This document shows positions 1 through 7,470 of a stretch of 23,128 bases of DNA, piece by piece. Position 1 is the stretch's first letter. Every line of letters begins with the position of its first letter. A program made the translations under genes and the position numbers. The DNA is from Roseovarius sp. (GTDB taxonomy: Bacteria; Pseudomonadota; Alphaproteobacteria; Rhodobacterales; Rhodobacteraceae). The stretch lies in the NCBI GenBank assembly GCA_021767845.1, contig JAASSQ010000012.1:1-23128 (forward strand), written 5' to 3'. The notes beneath the pieces were generated by a model. That model had not been told where the DNA came from, did no database searches, and saw only the letters and a program-made list of their open reading frames with translations.

Positions 1-1550
1 ATGTGCCGCTGGCCGCCTTCACCGCGACCGCCGATGCCGAAACCCGCGCCGAGATCGTCGAAAAGCTGTTCGACGGGCAAGCCCCGCAAACCTTTCTGCG
101 CGGTTTCGACCGGCCCAACATCCACCTAGCCTTCAGCCCCAAGGACAGCCCCCGCCGCCAAATCATGGAGTTCGCAGCCGCGCGCAAGGGTCAGTCCGGC
201 ATCGTCTATTGCGGCACGCGCGCGCGGACTGAAAGCCTGGCCAACGGGCTGCGCGAGGGCGGGCACAACGCCTGCCACTACCACGGCGGCATGGAGGCCG
301 ACGACCGCCGCGCCGTCGAGGCCCGTTTCAACGCCGAAGACGGGCTGATCGTGGTGGCCACCGTCGCCTTCGGCATGGGCGTGGACAAGCCCGATATCCG
401 GTGGGTGGCCCATGCCGACCTGCCCAAATCCATCGAGGCCTATTACCAGGAGATAGGCCGCGCGGGGCGCGACGGGGCACCCGCCGAGACCCTGACCCTG
501 TTCGGCCCCGACGACATCCGCCTGCGCCGGTCGCAGATCGACGAGGGGCTGGCCCCGCCCGAACGCCGTATGGCGGATCACGGCCGGCTGAATGCTCTTC
601 TGGGGCTTGCCGAGGCGCTGGAGTGCCGGCGGGCCACGCTGCTGGAATATTTCGGCGAGCAGGCCCCGCCCTGCGGCAATTGCGATCTGTGCGACACGCC
701 GCCCGAGATCTTCGACGGCACCCAGCCCGTGCGCAAGGCGCTGTCGGCGATCCTGCGCACCGATGAACGCTATGGTGCGGGGCACCTGATCGACATCCTG
801 ACCGGAAATGCTACCGACAAGGTGCGCGAGCGCGGGCACGACGATCTGCCGACCTTTGGCGTGGGGCGCGACATGGACCTGCGCGGCTGGCAAGGGGTGT
901 TCCGGCAGATGATGGGGCACGACCTGGTGCGGCCCGATCCCGAACGGCACGGCGCGCTGCGGATGACCGAGGCGGCGCGCCCGATCCTGCGCGACGAGGA
1001 CAGCATCACCCTGCGCCGTGACACGCTCGTGCCCAAATCCCGGCGGCCCGCGGCCAATGCGCTCGTCTCGGACGAGGACGCGCCGCTGCTGTCGGCGCTC
1101 AAGGCCAAGCGGCGGGCGCTGGCCGAGGCGGCGAAGGTTCCGGCCTACGTGGTCTTCAACGACCGCACCCTGATCGAGATGGCCGAAACCCGGCCCTCCA
1201 GCCTTGACGATCTGGCCCGCATCAGCGGTGTCGGCGCCAAGAAGCTGGAGCGCTATGGCGATGCCTTCCTGCAGGTCATAAACGGCGAGGCCGAGGCGAT
1301 GCACCCGACACGGCGCAGGCTGGCGGGCCGCGCGGCCGGGTCGCTTTATGACCGCCTGCTCGAAGTGCAGGCGGATCTGGCCCGCGGCGAGACCGGGATC
1401 GACAAGCCGTTGAGCTGTTCGGCCTCGGTGCTGGCGCGGGTGGCATCCGCGCGGCCGCGCGATCTGGGCGAGCTGACCCGCATCCTGGGCGAGCGCCGCG
1501 CCGAACGCTTCGGCCCCGCTTTTCTGGACGTTCTGCAGGCGGCGGACTAA
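1..1550 (+). CDS. recQ: ATP-dependent DNA helicase RecQ, 5' end outside the window
   Basis: This is the C-terminal two-thirds of a 3'-to-5' superfamily 2 helicase that acts in recombination and replication-fork repair. The frame is open at the left edge, so the Walker A and DEAD-type motifs lie upstream. Counting from base 3, visible parts are motif III (AFTATAD, 5-11), motif IV (VYCGTRA, 68-74), motif V (VATVAFGMGVDKPD, 118-131) and motif VI with the arginine finger (QEIGRAGRDG, 149-158). Then come a four-cysteine zinc site (C208, C224, C227, C230), the RQC winged-helix region (about 240-345) and an HRDC domain (about 361-426). A second HRDC-like repeat (about 448-512) follows, whereas E. 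coli RecQ has one. The stop is at 1548-1550. yaaA follows 34 bp later on the same strand and may be cotranscribed. The family call is secure. Confidence 0.95.
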   Translation, partial: VPLAAFTATADAETRAEIVEKLFDGQAPQTFLRGFDRPNIHLAFSPKDSPRRQIMEFAAARKGQSGIVYCGTRARTESLANGLREGGHNACHYHGGMEADDRRAVEARFNAEDGLIVVATVAFGMGVDKPDIRWVAHADLPKSIEAYYQEIGRAGRDGAPAETLTLFGPDDIRLRRSQIDEGLAPPERRMADHGRLNALLGLAEALECRRATLLEYFGEQAPPCGNCDLCDTPPEIFDGTQPVRKALSAILRTDERYGAGHLIDILTGNATDKVRERGHDDLPTFGVGRDMDLRGWQGVFRQMMGHDLVRPDPERHGALRMTEAARPILRDEDSITLRRDTLVPKSRRPAANALVSDEDAPLLSALKAKRRALAEAAKVPAYVVFNDRTLIEMAETRPSSLDDLARISGVGAKKLERYGDAFLQVINGEAEAMHPTRRRLAGRAAGSLYDRLLEVQADLARGETGIDKPLSCSASVLARVASARPRDLGELTRILGERRAERFGPAFLDVLQAAD

Positions 1551-1584
1551 ATCTGGCCGGGAACCGGAGAAGGGAAGGTTGCAC

Positions 1585-2346
1585 ATGCTGGTTGTCGTTT
1601 CGCCCGCGAAGAAAATGGACATGCAGCCGGTGGAAGGCGTGAACACGACGCGCCCCGCCTTTCAGGCCGAGGCCGATGAACTGGCCGGGGTGGCGCAGGG
1701 CCTGTCGGTGAGCGAGCTTCAGAAGCTCATGAAGATCAGCGAGAACCTTGCCAAGCTGAACCATGACCGGTTCAACGACTTTGGCGAGATGGAGGAAAAG
1801 CCCGCCGCGCTGGCCTTTGCCGGGGATACCTACCAGGGGCTCGAGGCCGCGTCGCTCGACCCGGACGAGATGTCCTGGGCGCAGGATCATTTTCGCATCC
1901 TGTCGGGGCTTTACGGCGTTCTGCGCCCGCTTGATGCGATCCAGCCCTACCGGCTGGAGATGGGCAGCCGCCTGAAGACCGAAAAGGGCAAGACGCTGTA
2001 TGACTACTGGGGCGACAAGATCGCCCGCGCGCTCAACCAGCAGGCCGACGCGGTGAAGACCGATGTTCTGGTCAACTGTGCCAGCCAGGAGTATTTCGGG
2101 GCCGTCGATACCGACGCCCTGAAACTGCGCGTCATCACCCCGGTCTTCATGGAAGACAAGCCGGGCGGCCCCAAGATCGTCAGTTTCCACGCCAAGCGCG
2201 CCCGTGGCGCGATGGCCCGCTACATCATCCAGCATCGTCTGACCGATCCTGCCGCGCTGACCGAGTTCGACACCGGCGGCTACCATTACGAGGCCGACCT
2301 TTCGGAACCCGACAAGCCGGTTTTCGTGCGCCCCACCGACGCCTGA
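1585..2346 (+). CDS. yaaA: Peroxide stress protein YaaA (UPF0246/DUF328)
   Basis: The 253-residue product matches the YaaA family in length and hallmark sequence: it opens MLVVVSPAKKMDM, and has LSGLYGVLRPLD and NCASQEYF motifs, then the C-terminal HAKRARG. Family members are cytoplasmic proteins that, in E. coli, lower intracellular iron and DNA damage during hydrogen peroxide stress. The biochemical mechanism is not settled, although DNA binding has been reported. An in-frame TTG at 1579 would add two residues, but ATG at 1585 is preferred because GGAGAAGGGAAGG (about 1565-1578) places a Shine-Dalgarno sequence 6 bp upstream. The gene lies 34 bp after recQ, so a DNA-repair and oxidative-stress operon is plausible. 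Its last 61 bp overlap, on the opposite strand, the 3' end of the hybrid histidine kinase gene. Confidence 0.92.
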   Translation: MLVVVSPAKKMDMQPVEGVNTTRPAFQAEADELAGVAQGLSVSELQKLMKISENLAKLNHDRFNDFGEMEEKPAALAFAGDTYQGLEAASLDPDEMSWAQDHFRILSGLYGVLRPLDAIQPYRLEMGSRLKTEKGKTLYDYWGDKIARALNQQADAVKTDVLVNCASQEYFGAVDTDALKLRVITPVFMEDKPGGPKIVSFHAKRARGAMARYIIQHRLTDPAALTEFDTGGYHYEADLSEPDKPVFVRPTDA

Positions 2347-4508
2347 TCGCCCACGGGATCGACCGTGCCTTCGGGTCGGGCGGCGGTGATCTGGGCGATG
2401 ATCGTAGCCTTGCGCAATGGCTTGGTCAGATACCGATCCAGACCGGCGGCAAGGATCTCGGCCTCGTCCCCATCCATCGCGTGCGCGGTCATGGCCACGA
2501 TCGGCACGTGTGTGCCATCGCCTGACTGCGCCTCGATCTCGCGGATCTGTGTGGCGGCCTCTTTTCCGTCCATGCCTGGCATCGAGATGTCCATGAAAAC
2601 AATGTCGGGCGCGAAGGACTGGAACAGCGCGACCGCCTGCATCCCGTCCTCGGCGAATTCCAGCTCGATCTCGAGCGCCTTGAGCATCTTGGAAAAGACC
2701 AGCCGGTTGGTGCGGTTGTCCTCGGCTGCCAGAACCCGCATCCGGCGGGCAGGCGCGGGCGGCGCCGCGGGCGCGCGGGGCCCGACCGACCGCAACGCGG
2801 CGCACAGGCCGCTGCGCGAGGCGGGTTTCTGCACCACGGCCGTTACGAAGCGGCGCGCGGGATCCTGTTCGGCGCCGCCGCTGCCGGGGCTGAGCAGGAT
2901 GAAGGGCAGGTCATGCCCGGCCTCGTGCATCGCCTCGGCCAGTTCCATGCCGTCCATCCCCGGCATGTGGTGATCGGCCAGCACGAGATCGGCCTCCGCC
3001 AGCCGCGTCAACGCCTCGGCGCCGCTGGTGCAGGTTGTGACCTCGAGCCCCAGCTTCATGAGCTGCTTTTCAAGGATCGCGCTGTGTTCGGCATGCGGCT
3101 CGACGATCAGGGCGCGGGCCAGCTCCTCGGGGAGGCGCAACTGTTCGGGGTCGAGCGGCTCGGCCACGGGCAGGTCCAGCGCGATGCCGAAGGTCGATCC
3201 GCACCCCTCGTCGGACTCGATCCAGATGTCGCCGCCCATCATGTCCACCAGTTTCCGCGAAATCGACAGGCCAAGCCCCGTGCCCTCGAACTTGCGGTTC
3301 TTCGCATCCTCGACCTGGTTGAATTCCCCGAAGACATGGGCGCGTTTCTCGGGCGCGATGCCGATCCCGGTGTCATGCACCGTGATGTGCAGCCGCGCGG
3401 TATCGCCCGCGCCCGTGGTCTGCCCGGTCGGTACCCCGACCACGCGCACCAGCACATGCCCGGTTTCGGTGAATTTCACCGCGTTGCCCATCAGGTTGGT
3501 CAGGATCTGGCGGATGCGCCCCGGATCGCCAATGAATTGCGTTGGCAGGAACATGTCGTAATCGACCAGAAGCGCCAGCCCCTTGTCGCGCGCGTTGGGT
3601 TGCAGAAGCATCACCAGTTCATGCACCGCGCGTTCCAGATCGAAAGGTTCGTTGTTCAGAACCAGCTTTTCGGCCTCGATCTTGGAGTAGTCCAGAACGT
3701 CGTTGATGATGACCAGCAGCGCCTCGCCGGAATTGCGGATCGTGTCGGCGTAGAGGCGTTGTTCGTCGGTCAGGGCGGTGTCCATCAGCAGTTCGGCCAT
3801 GCCGACCACGCCGTTCATGGGCGTTCGGATCTCGTGACTCATGTTCGCCAGGAAGGACGATTTGGCGCGGCTTGCGGCCTCGGCCCGGCGGCGGGCCTCG
3901 TTCAGTTCCTTTTCGTGGCGGATCGTGTCGGTGATGTTGAGCGCCAGGTTGACCACGTCGCCGTCATGCCCGCGCTGGTCGATCAGCTTGATATAGGTGC
4001 CGTTCCACAGGCGGATCACCTCGGGGTCGGGATTGGGGCTTTGCCAGCGGTCGAGCATCCGTTCGCGCCAGGCCGCCGGTGCCTCATCCCCGATATTGAC
4101 GATGCCTTCCTCGGTCAGGAATTGCAGGATCTCGATATAGGACACGCCGGGCCGGACGCTTTCCAGCCCCTCGAACACCGAAAGCCAGGCGTGGTTCGCC
4201 GCGATCATCCGGCTGTCGGCGTCGAAAAAGGCGAACCCGTCCTGGATGGTCTGGATCGAATGCCAGAGCCGCCGCTCGGCGATCTGGACCTTCTGGTTGG
4301 CCACCGTCAGATCGGATTTGACACGGCGGTTTTCGTCGCGGACCGTCTCGACCTCGGCGCGGGTTTCCACGATCTGGTCCGAGAGCTGGCGGGCGTGTTT
4401 GCCCAGTTTGCGGTTGGCGGCCTGCAATTCGGCCTGCTTCTGTTCCAGCAGCCGTTCGGCGGCCAGACGCGCGCGCCGTTCCTCGGCCAATTTGTTGGCA
4501 AGGCTCAT
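2286..4508 (-). CDS. Cytoplasmic hybrid sensor histidine kinase: coiled coil, PAS, HisKA, HATPase, two receiver domains
   Basis: The 740-residue product has no signal peptide or membrane segment, so it is probably a soluble sensor. It starts with a charged coiled coil (about 1-85), then a PAS-like domain (about 86-195, FAFFDADSRMIAANHAW). The HisKA region has phosphoacceptor H225 in FLANMSHEIRTPMNG. The ATPase domain has its N box at N342 and the glycine boxes DTGIGI (379) and GTGLGLS (409). Two receiver domains follow. REC1 (about 465-575) has D512 and K561 but only a partial acidic pocket. REC2 (about 590-708) is complete, with E596/D597, D640 and K696. No HPt domain is present, so transfer to a separate phosphotransferase is likely. 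ATG at 4508 is chosen because GGAGAAGGGG sits just upstream; the upstream in-frame extension is low-complexity and overlaps the neighbour. The ligand is unknown. Confidence 0.93.
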   Translation of the reverse strand: MSLANKLAEERRARLAAERLLEQKQAELQAANRKLGKHARQLSDQIVETRAEVETVRDENRRVKSDLTVANQKVQIAERRLWHSIQTIQDGFAFFDADSRMIAANHAWLSVFEGLESVRPGVSYIEILQFLTEEGIVNIGDEAPAAWRERMLDRWQSPNPDPEVIRLWNGTYIKLIDQRGHDGDVVNLALNITDTIRHEKELNEARRRAEAASRAKSSFLANMSHEIRTPMNGVVGMAELLMDTALTDEQRLYADTIRNSGEALLVIINDVLDYSKIEAEKLVLNNEPFDLERAVHELVMLLQPNARDKGLALLVDYDMFLPTQFIGDPGRIRQILTNLMGNAVKFTETGHVLVRVVGVPTGQTTGAGDTARLHITVHDTGIGIAPEKRAHVFGEFNQVEDAKNRKFEGTGLGLSISRKLVDMMGGDIWIESDEGCGSTFGIALDLPVAEPLDPEQLRLPEELARALIVEPHAEHSAILEKQLMKLGLEVTTCTSGAEALTRLAEADLVLADHHMPGMDGMELAEAMHEAGHDLPFILLSPGSGGAEQDPARRFVTAVVQKPASRSGLCAALRSVGPRAPAAPPAPARRMRVLAAEDNRTNRLVFSKMLKALEIELEFAEDGMQAVALFQSFAPDIVFMDISMPGMDGKEAATQIREIEAQSGDGTHVPIVAMTAHAMDGDEAEILAAGLDRYLTKPLRKATIIAQITAARPEGTVDPVGDQASVGRTKTGLSGSERSAS

Positions 4509-4528
4509 GCCCCTTCTCCGACAGCCCT

Positions 4529-4540
4529 GTCCCGCGGGAC
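4529..4540. promoter_or_regulatory. 12-bp perfect palindrome in the divergent intergenic region
   Basis: GTCCCGCGGGAC is a perfect palindrome 20 bp upstream of the kinase ATG, in the 151-bp gap between the kinase and the divergent glycolipid-binding gene. It could be an operator or a 5' UTR hairpin. In GC-rich DNA, chance is a real alternative. Confidence 0.25.
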
Positions 4541-4659
4541 GGCCCCGACCATCCGCGATTGTGGTGAAGAACCTGTTAAGGCGCGGTGCGCGGGGGCGGT
4601 TGATGCGGCGCGGCTCAGGCCATAGCCTGCTTGTGGATGCACCAAGACAGGAGGCGCGC

Positions 4660-5241
4660 ATGACCGGGCAGCAAGTGGCCACCGCGCAATGGCGGGCGCT
4701 GGATCGCGAAGGCGAGGACAAGTGCACGCTGGCCCATGCCGATCATGGCTGGGTTCTGCTTGGCCATGCGCGGTTCCGCGACGAGGCGGGATTTGCCGCG
4801 CTGGATTACGTCATCCGCTGCGATCCCGCCTGGCAAACGATCAATGCCGATATTGCCGGCTTGCACGGGGAACGCGACGTGAAGCTGCGACTTGATTGCG
4901 ACAAGGGTCATTGGACGCTGAACGACGTGCCGCAACCGCAGGTCGGGGTTGCGCATGTGCTGGACCTGTCCTTCACGCCCGCGACGAACCTGTTGCCGCT
5001 GCGCCGCCTGTCCGAACAGGCCGCGCCGCGCCTGTCGATGCGGGTGGCCTGGCTTCGCTATCCCGACCAGGCGTTGGAGCCGCTGGACCAGACCTACACG
5101 GCGGGCGGCACGCTGGATCACGTGCTCTATCGCGGCGAACAGACCGGCAGCTCGGTTCATTTGCAGGTCGATACCACCGGGTTCGTCACGCTCTATCCCG
5201 GTCTTTGGGAAGGCGAGGTGACGGCCGCCGCGCCGGACTAG
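4660..5241 (+). CDS. Putative glycolipid-binding domain protein (DUF1089-type)
   Basis: The 193-residue protein matches the putative glycolipid-binding family (Pfam Glycolipid_bind, formerly DUF1089; Pseudomonas PA1994 type). It has the family's order of short motifs: WRALD near the N terminus, DYVIRCDPAWQT, LDCDKGHWTLND, DLSFTPATNLLPLRRL at about 105-120 and VTLYPGLW near the end. No signal peptide is visible, so it is probably cytoplasmic. Function is known only from the structural fold of relatives, so ligand binding is inferred. ATG at 4660 is supported by ACAGGAGG ending 6 bp upstream; the frame is open much further upstream, but that extension runs antisense through the kinase gene. It is divergent from the kinase and convergent with the thiolase, with 12 bp between stops. 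Confidence 0.8.
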   Translation: MTGQQVATAQWRALDREGEDKCTLAHADHGWVLLGHARFRDEAGFAALDYVIRCDPAWQTINADIAGLHGERDVKLRLDCDKGHWTLNDVPQPQVGVAHVLDLSFTPATNLLPLRRLSEQAAPRLSMRVAWLRYPDQALEPLDQTYTAGGTLDHVLYRGEQTGSSVHLQVDTTGFVTLYPGLWEGEVTAAAPD

Positions 5242-5253
5242 GTCCGGGCCGCG

Positions 5254-6429
5254 TCAGAGCCGTTCGAAGGCAAGCGCGATCCCCTGTCCGCCCCCGATGC
5301 ACATGGTCACCAAGGCGCGCTTGCCGCCGATGCGCTCAAGCTCGTAAAGCGCCTTGATCGTCAGGATCGCACCGGTCGCGCCGACCGGGTGGCCAAGCGC
5401 GATCGCGCCGCCGTTCGGGTTGACCTTGGCAGGGTCGAGCCCCAGCCCCTCGTTGACCGCGAGGGCCTGTGCCGCGAAGGCCTCGTTCGACTCGATCACG
5501 TCGAAATCCGCCGCCGACAGGCCGGTATTGCCCAACAGCCGTTCAACCGCCGGGACCGGGCCGATGCCCATCACCTCGGGGCGGACGCCGGCATGGGCAT
5601 AGCCCAGGATGCGCGCGCGGAGCTTGAGGCCCGCGGCCTCGGCCGCCTCGGCCCGCGCCAGCACCATCGCCGCCGCGCCGTCATTGATGCCGCTGGCATT
5701 GCCCGCCGTCACGGTGCCGTCCTTCTGGAAGGCGGGGCGCAGGCCGGACAGGCCCTCGGCGGTGGTGGGCTTGGGGTGCTCGTCGGTGTCGAAGGCCACC
5801 GTATCGCGTTTCACCTTCACCTCGACCGGCACGATCTGGTCCTTGAAATGGCCCGCCTCGATCGCCCTGGCCGCGCGCTGCTGGCTTTCAAGCGCGAAGG
5901 CGTCCTGCGCCTCGCGGGTGATGCCGTGCTCGGCCGCGACATTCTCGGCGGTGACGCCCATGTGCCCGGTGCCGAAGGGGCAGTTGAGCGCGCCCAGCAT
6001 CATGTCGAGCGTGCGTACGTCGCCCATCTTGGCGCCCCAACGTTGATCGGGGATGATGAAGGGCGACCGGCTCATGCTTTCGGCGCCGCCGGCCAGGGCG
6101 AAATCGGCGTCGCCCAGCATCAGGGATTGCATCGCAGAAACGACGGCTTGCGCGCCCGAGCCGCACAGGCGGTTGACGTTCATCGCCGGGGTCGTGTCGG
6201 GGATGCCGGCCTCGATCGCGGCCACCCGGCTGAGATACATGTCCTTGGGTTCGGTGTTGATGACATGGCCGAAGACCACGTGGCCCACCTGCGCGGGATC
6301 GATGCCCGACCGCTCCATCGCGGCGCGGGCCACGGTGGCGCCCAACTGGCTGGGCGGGGTGGCGGCGAGGCTGCCGCCGAAGGTGCCGATGGCGGTGCGG
6401 GCGCCGTCCAGAATCACGATGTCGGTCAT
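5254..6429 (-). CDS. Acetyl-CoA acetyltransferase / beta-ketothiolase
   Basis: This 391-residue thiolase II-type enzyme condenses two acetyl-CoA to acetoacetyl-CoA, or cleaves beta-ketoacyl-CoA in the reverse direction. The catalytic set is complete: nucleophile C89 in NRLCGSGAQ, H347 in GGAIALGHPVG and C377 in TMCIGGGQG, spaced as in biosynthetic PhaA-type thiolases. N313-E314-A315-F316 of the NEAF motif is present. The length is typical and no targeting signal is seen. GGGAATGAGGAC precedes the ATG. No acetoacetyl-CoA reductase (phaB) lies next to it, so a role in PHA synthesis, beta-oxidation or another catabolic route cannot be fixed from context. It appears monocistronic, with a 216-bp upstream region that holds the 11-bp GTCGGT repeat array. 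Confidence 0.93.
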   Translation of the reverse strand: MTDIVILDGARTAIGTFGGSLAATPPSQLGATVARAAMERSGIDPAQVGHVVFGHVINTEPKDMYLSRVAAIEAGIPDTTPAMNVNRLCGSGAQAVVSAMQSLMLGDADFALAGGAESMSRSPFIIPDQRWGAKMGDVRTLDMMLGALNCPFGTGHMGVTAENVAAEHGITREAQDAFALESQQRAARAIEAGHFKDQIVPVEVKVKRDTVAFDTDEHPKPTTAEGLSGLRPAFQKDGTVTAGNASGINDGAAAMVLARAEAAEAAGLKLRARILGYAHAGVRPEVMGIGPVPAVERLLGNTGLSAADFDVIESNEAFAAQALAVNEGLGLDPAKVNPNGGAIALGHPVGATGAILTIKALYELERIGGKRALVTMCIGGGQGIALAFERL

Positions 6430-6561
6430 GTCCTCATTCCCTTGCTCAAAGTGTTGCGCGCACGGTAGCTGGACAGGTGCGGGAAGTGCAATGCAAACGT
6501 GCCGTCACCGTGAGTCCGGGGCGAATCGGGTTAATGCGCTGAAAAACCGGGAAAACCGCAT

Positions 6562-6611
6562 GTCGGTGCAACGTCGGTATCACGTCGGTATTACGTCGGT
6601 GCGATGTCGGT
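6562..6611. repeat. Five GTCGGT hexamers at an exact 11-bp period
   Basis: GTCGGT begins at 6562, 6573, 6584, 6595 and 6606. The 5-bp spacers differ (GCAAC, ATCAC, ATTAC, GCGAT), so the hexamer is kept while the spacers vary. An 11-bp period is close to one DNA helical turn, putting every hexamer on the same face. The array lies about 130-180 bp upstream of the thiolase ATG and just beyond the 3' end of the phosphatase gene. It could be a cooperative transcription-factor site or a decayed tandem repeat. Confidence 0.7.
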
Positions 6612-6626
6612 GGCGCGGGCAGGGTT

Positions 6627-6646
6627 AACAGGGCGTGCGCCCTGTT
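6627..6646 (-). terminator. Hairpin at the stop codon of the metallophosphatase gene
   Basis: AACAGGGC (6627-6634) and GCCCTGTT (6639-6646) form a perfect 8-bp stem with the four-base loop GTGC. On the minus strand it begins inside the phosphatase stop codon. No U-run follows, so it may stabilise the 3' end or act as a weak terminator. Confidence 0.45.
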
Positions 6647-7374
6647 CAGTCCGGGCGCAGCGGCCGGCGGCCCTGGTCGGTCAGAAGCCAGCAGTCGCGC
6701 CCCTCGAACACGGCCGCGCAGAGCGGGCGGTCCCAGCCCGCCCCGCCATCGAGGTTCACGCGGTTGCCGTAATGCCGGGGATGATCCAGCGCGGTGTGCC
6801 CGTGCACCACCAGCCACGGGTGCGGGGCGGGCCAGCTTAGAAACGGCTCGCGAATCCACATCAGGTCATCCGGGCTTTGCCGGGTGAGCGGCACCCCGGG
6901 GCGAATGCCCGCATGCACGAAAAGCAGTTCGTCTTCTTCATGGAAAAACGGCAGCCCGGCGATGAAATCTCGATGCGCCTTGGGAATGGTGGCGCGGGCA
7001 TCGGCAAGGATGTCGGCCATCTCGCGCCCCTCGGTCGCCACCCCGTAGCTGGCCAGCGTGGTGTCGCCGCCAAGGCGCGGCGCGGTCCATGGCAAGTCCG
7101 GGTGGCCCTTGCTGGCATAGGCGTCGCCGTGTTCGAGGAACCGGGTCACGTAGTCGTCATGGTTGCCCTTGACCACGACCCAGTCACGGCCCTCGGCCTG
7201 CCCGGCCAGAACCGTGTCGATCACCCCGCGGCTGTCGGGGCCGCGATCCACCAGATCGCCCAGGAACACCACGCGCGCCCGCGCGCCGCCGTCCGCGTCG
7301 ATCCGCGCGAGGGCATCGCCCAGCATTGCGCGCTGGCCGTGGATGTCGGGGATTACGTAGATCGGATCGGTCAT
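6646..7374 (-). CDS. Calcineurin-like metallophosphoesterase (serine/threonine phosphatase type)
   Basis: The 242-residue enzyme has the full bimetallic phosphoesterase signature: D10 and H12 in PDIHG, D40-R44 in GDLVDRG, N71-H72-D73 in GNHD, HAGIRPG, and a C-terminal VHGHT histidine motif. The length and GDLVDRGPDS motif resemble bacterial PPP-type serine/threonine phosphatases (PrpA-like) and the ApaH relatives. The substrate could be phosphoproteins or dinucleoside tetraphosphates. It is predicted to be cytoplasmic. The region before the ATG lacks a good Shine-Dalgarno sequence. It is 96 bp downstream of serA on the same strand, but a strong terminator lies between them, so it is probably transcribed separately or by read-through. 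Confidence 0.9.
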   Translation of the reverse strand: MTDPIYVIPDIHGQRAMLGDALARIDADGGARARVVFLGDLVDRGPDSRGVIDTVLAGQAEGRDWVVVKGNHDDYVTRFLEHGDAYASKGHPDLPWTAPRLGGDTTLASYGVATEGREMADILADARATIPKAHRDFIAGLPFFHEEDELLFVHAGIRPGVPLTRQSPDDLMWIREPFLSWPAPHPWLVVHGHTALDHPRHYGNRVNLDGGAGWDRPLCAAVFEGRDCWLLTDQGRRPLRPD

Positions 7375-7395
7375 GGCAGGACTGTCGCGCAGCGT

Positions 7396-7419
7396 CCGTT
7401 TTCCTGCAAAGGAAAACGG
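7396..7419 (-). promoter_or_regulatory. Second hairpin overlapping the serA terminator
   Basis: CCGTTTTCC (7396-7404) and GGAAAACGG (7411-7419) form a perfect 9-bp stem with a six-base loop. Bases 7417-7419 also belong to the longer 7417-7446 hairpin, so the two cannot fully form together. It sits directly before the phosphatase gene and could affect its translation or read-through. Confidence 0.4.
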
Positions 7420-7446
7420 CCCGGAAAACCGATGTTTTCCGGGCCG
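7417..7446 (-). terminator. Rho-independent terminator of serA
   Basis: CGGCCCGGAAAAC (7417-7429) pairs perfectly over 13 bp with GTTTTCCGGGCCG (7434-7446) around a CGAT loop. Read on the minus strand it begins 24 bp after the serA stop and is followed by TTTTCCTTT, which fits an intrinsic terminator. Confidence 0.8.
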
Positions 7447-7470
7447 CCTTGGATGTTTCAGGCACTTGCG

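Noticed and set aside
126..1646. 506-codon minus-strand open frame antisense to recQ
   Set aside because: Low-complexity shadow typical of GC-rich genes; the plus strand encodes clear helicase motifs.
2913..4625. 570-codon plus-strand open frame through the kinase gene
   Set aside because: Antisense of the kinase; its residues follow codon bias with no recognisable domain.
6562..6611. 11-bp repeats as a CRISPR array
   Set aside because: Repeats are 6 bp and spacers 5 bp; far too short, and no cas genes are near.
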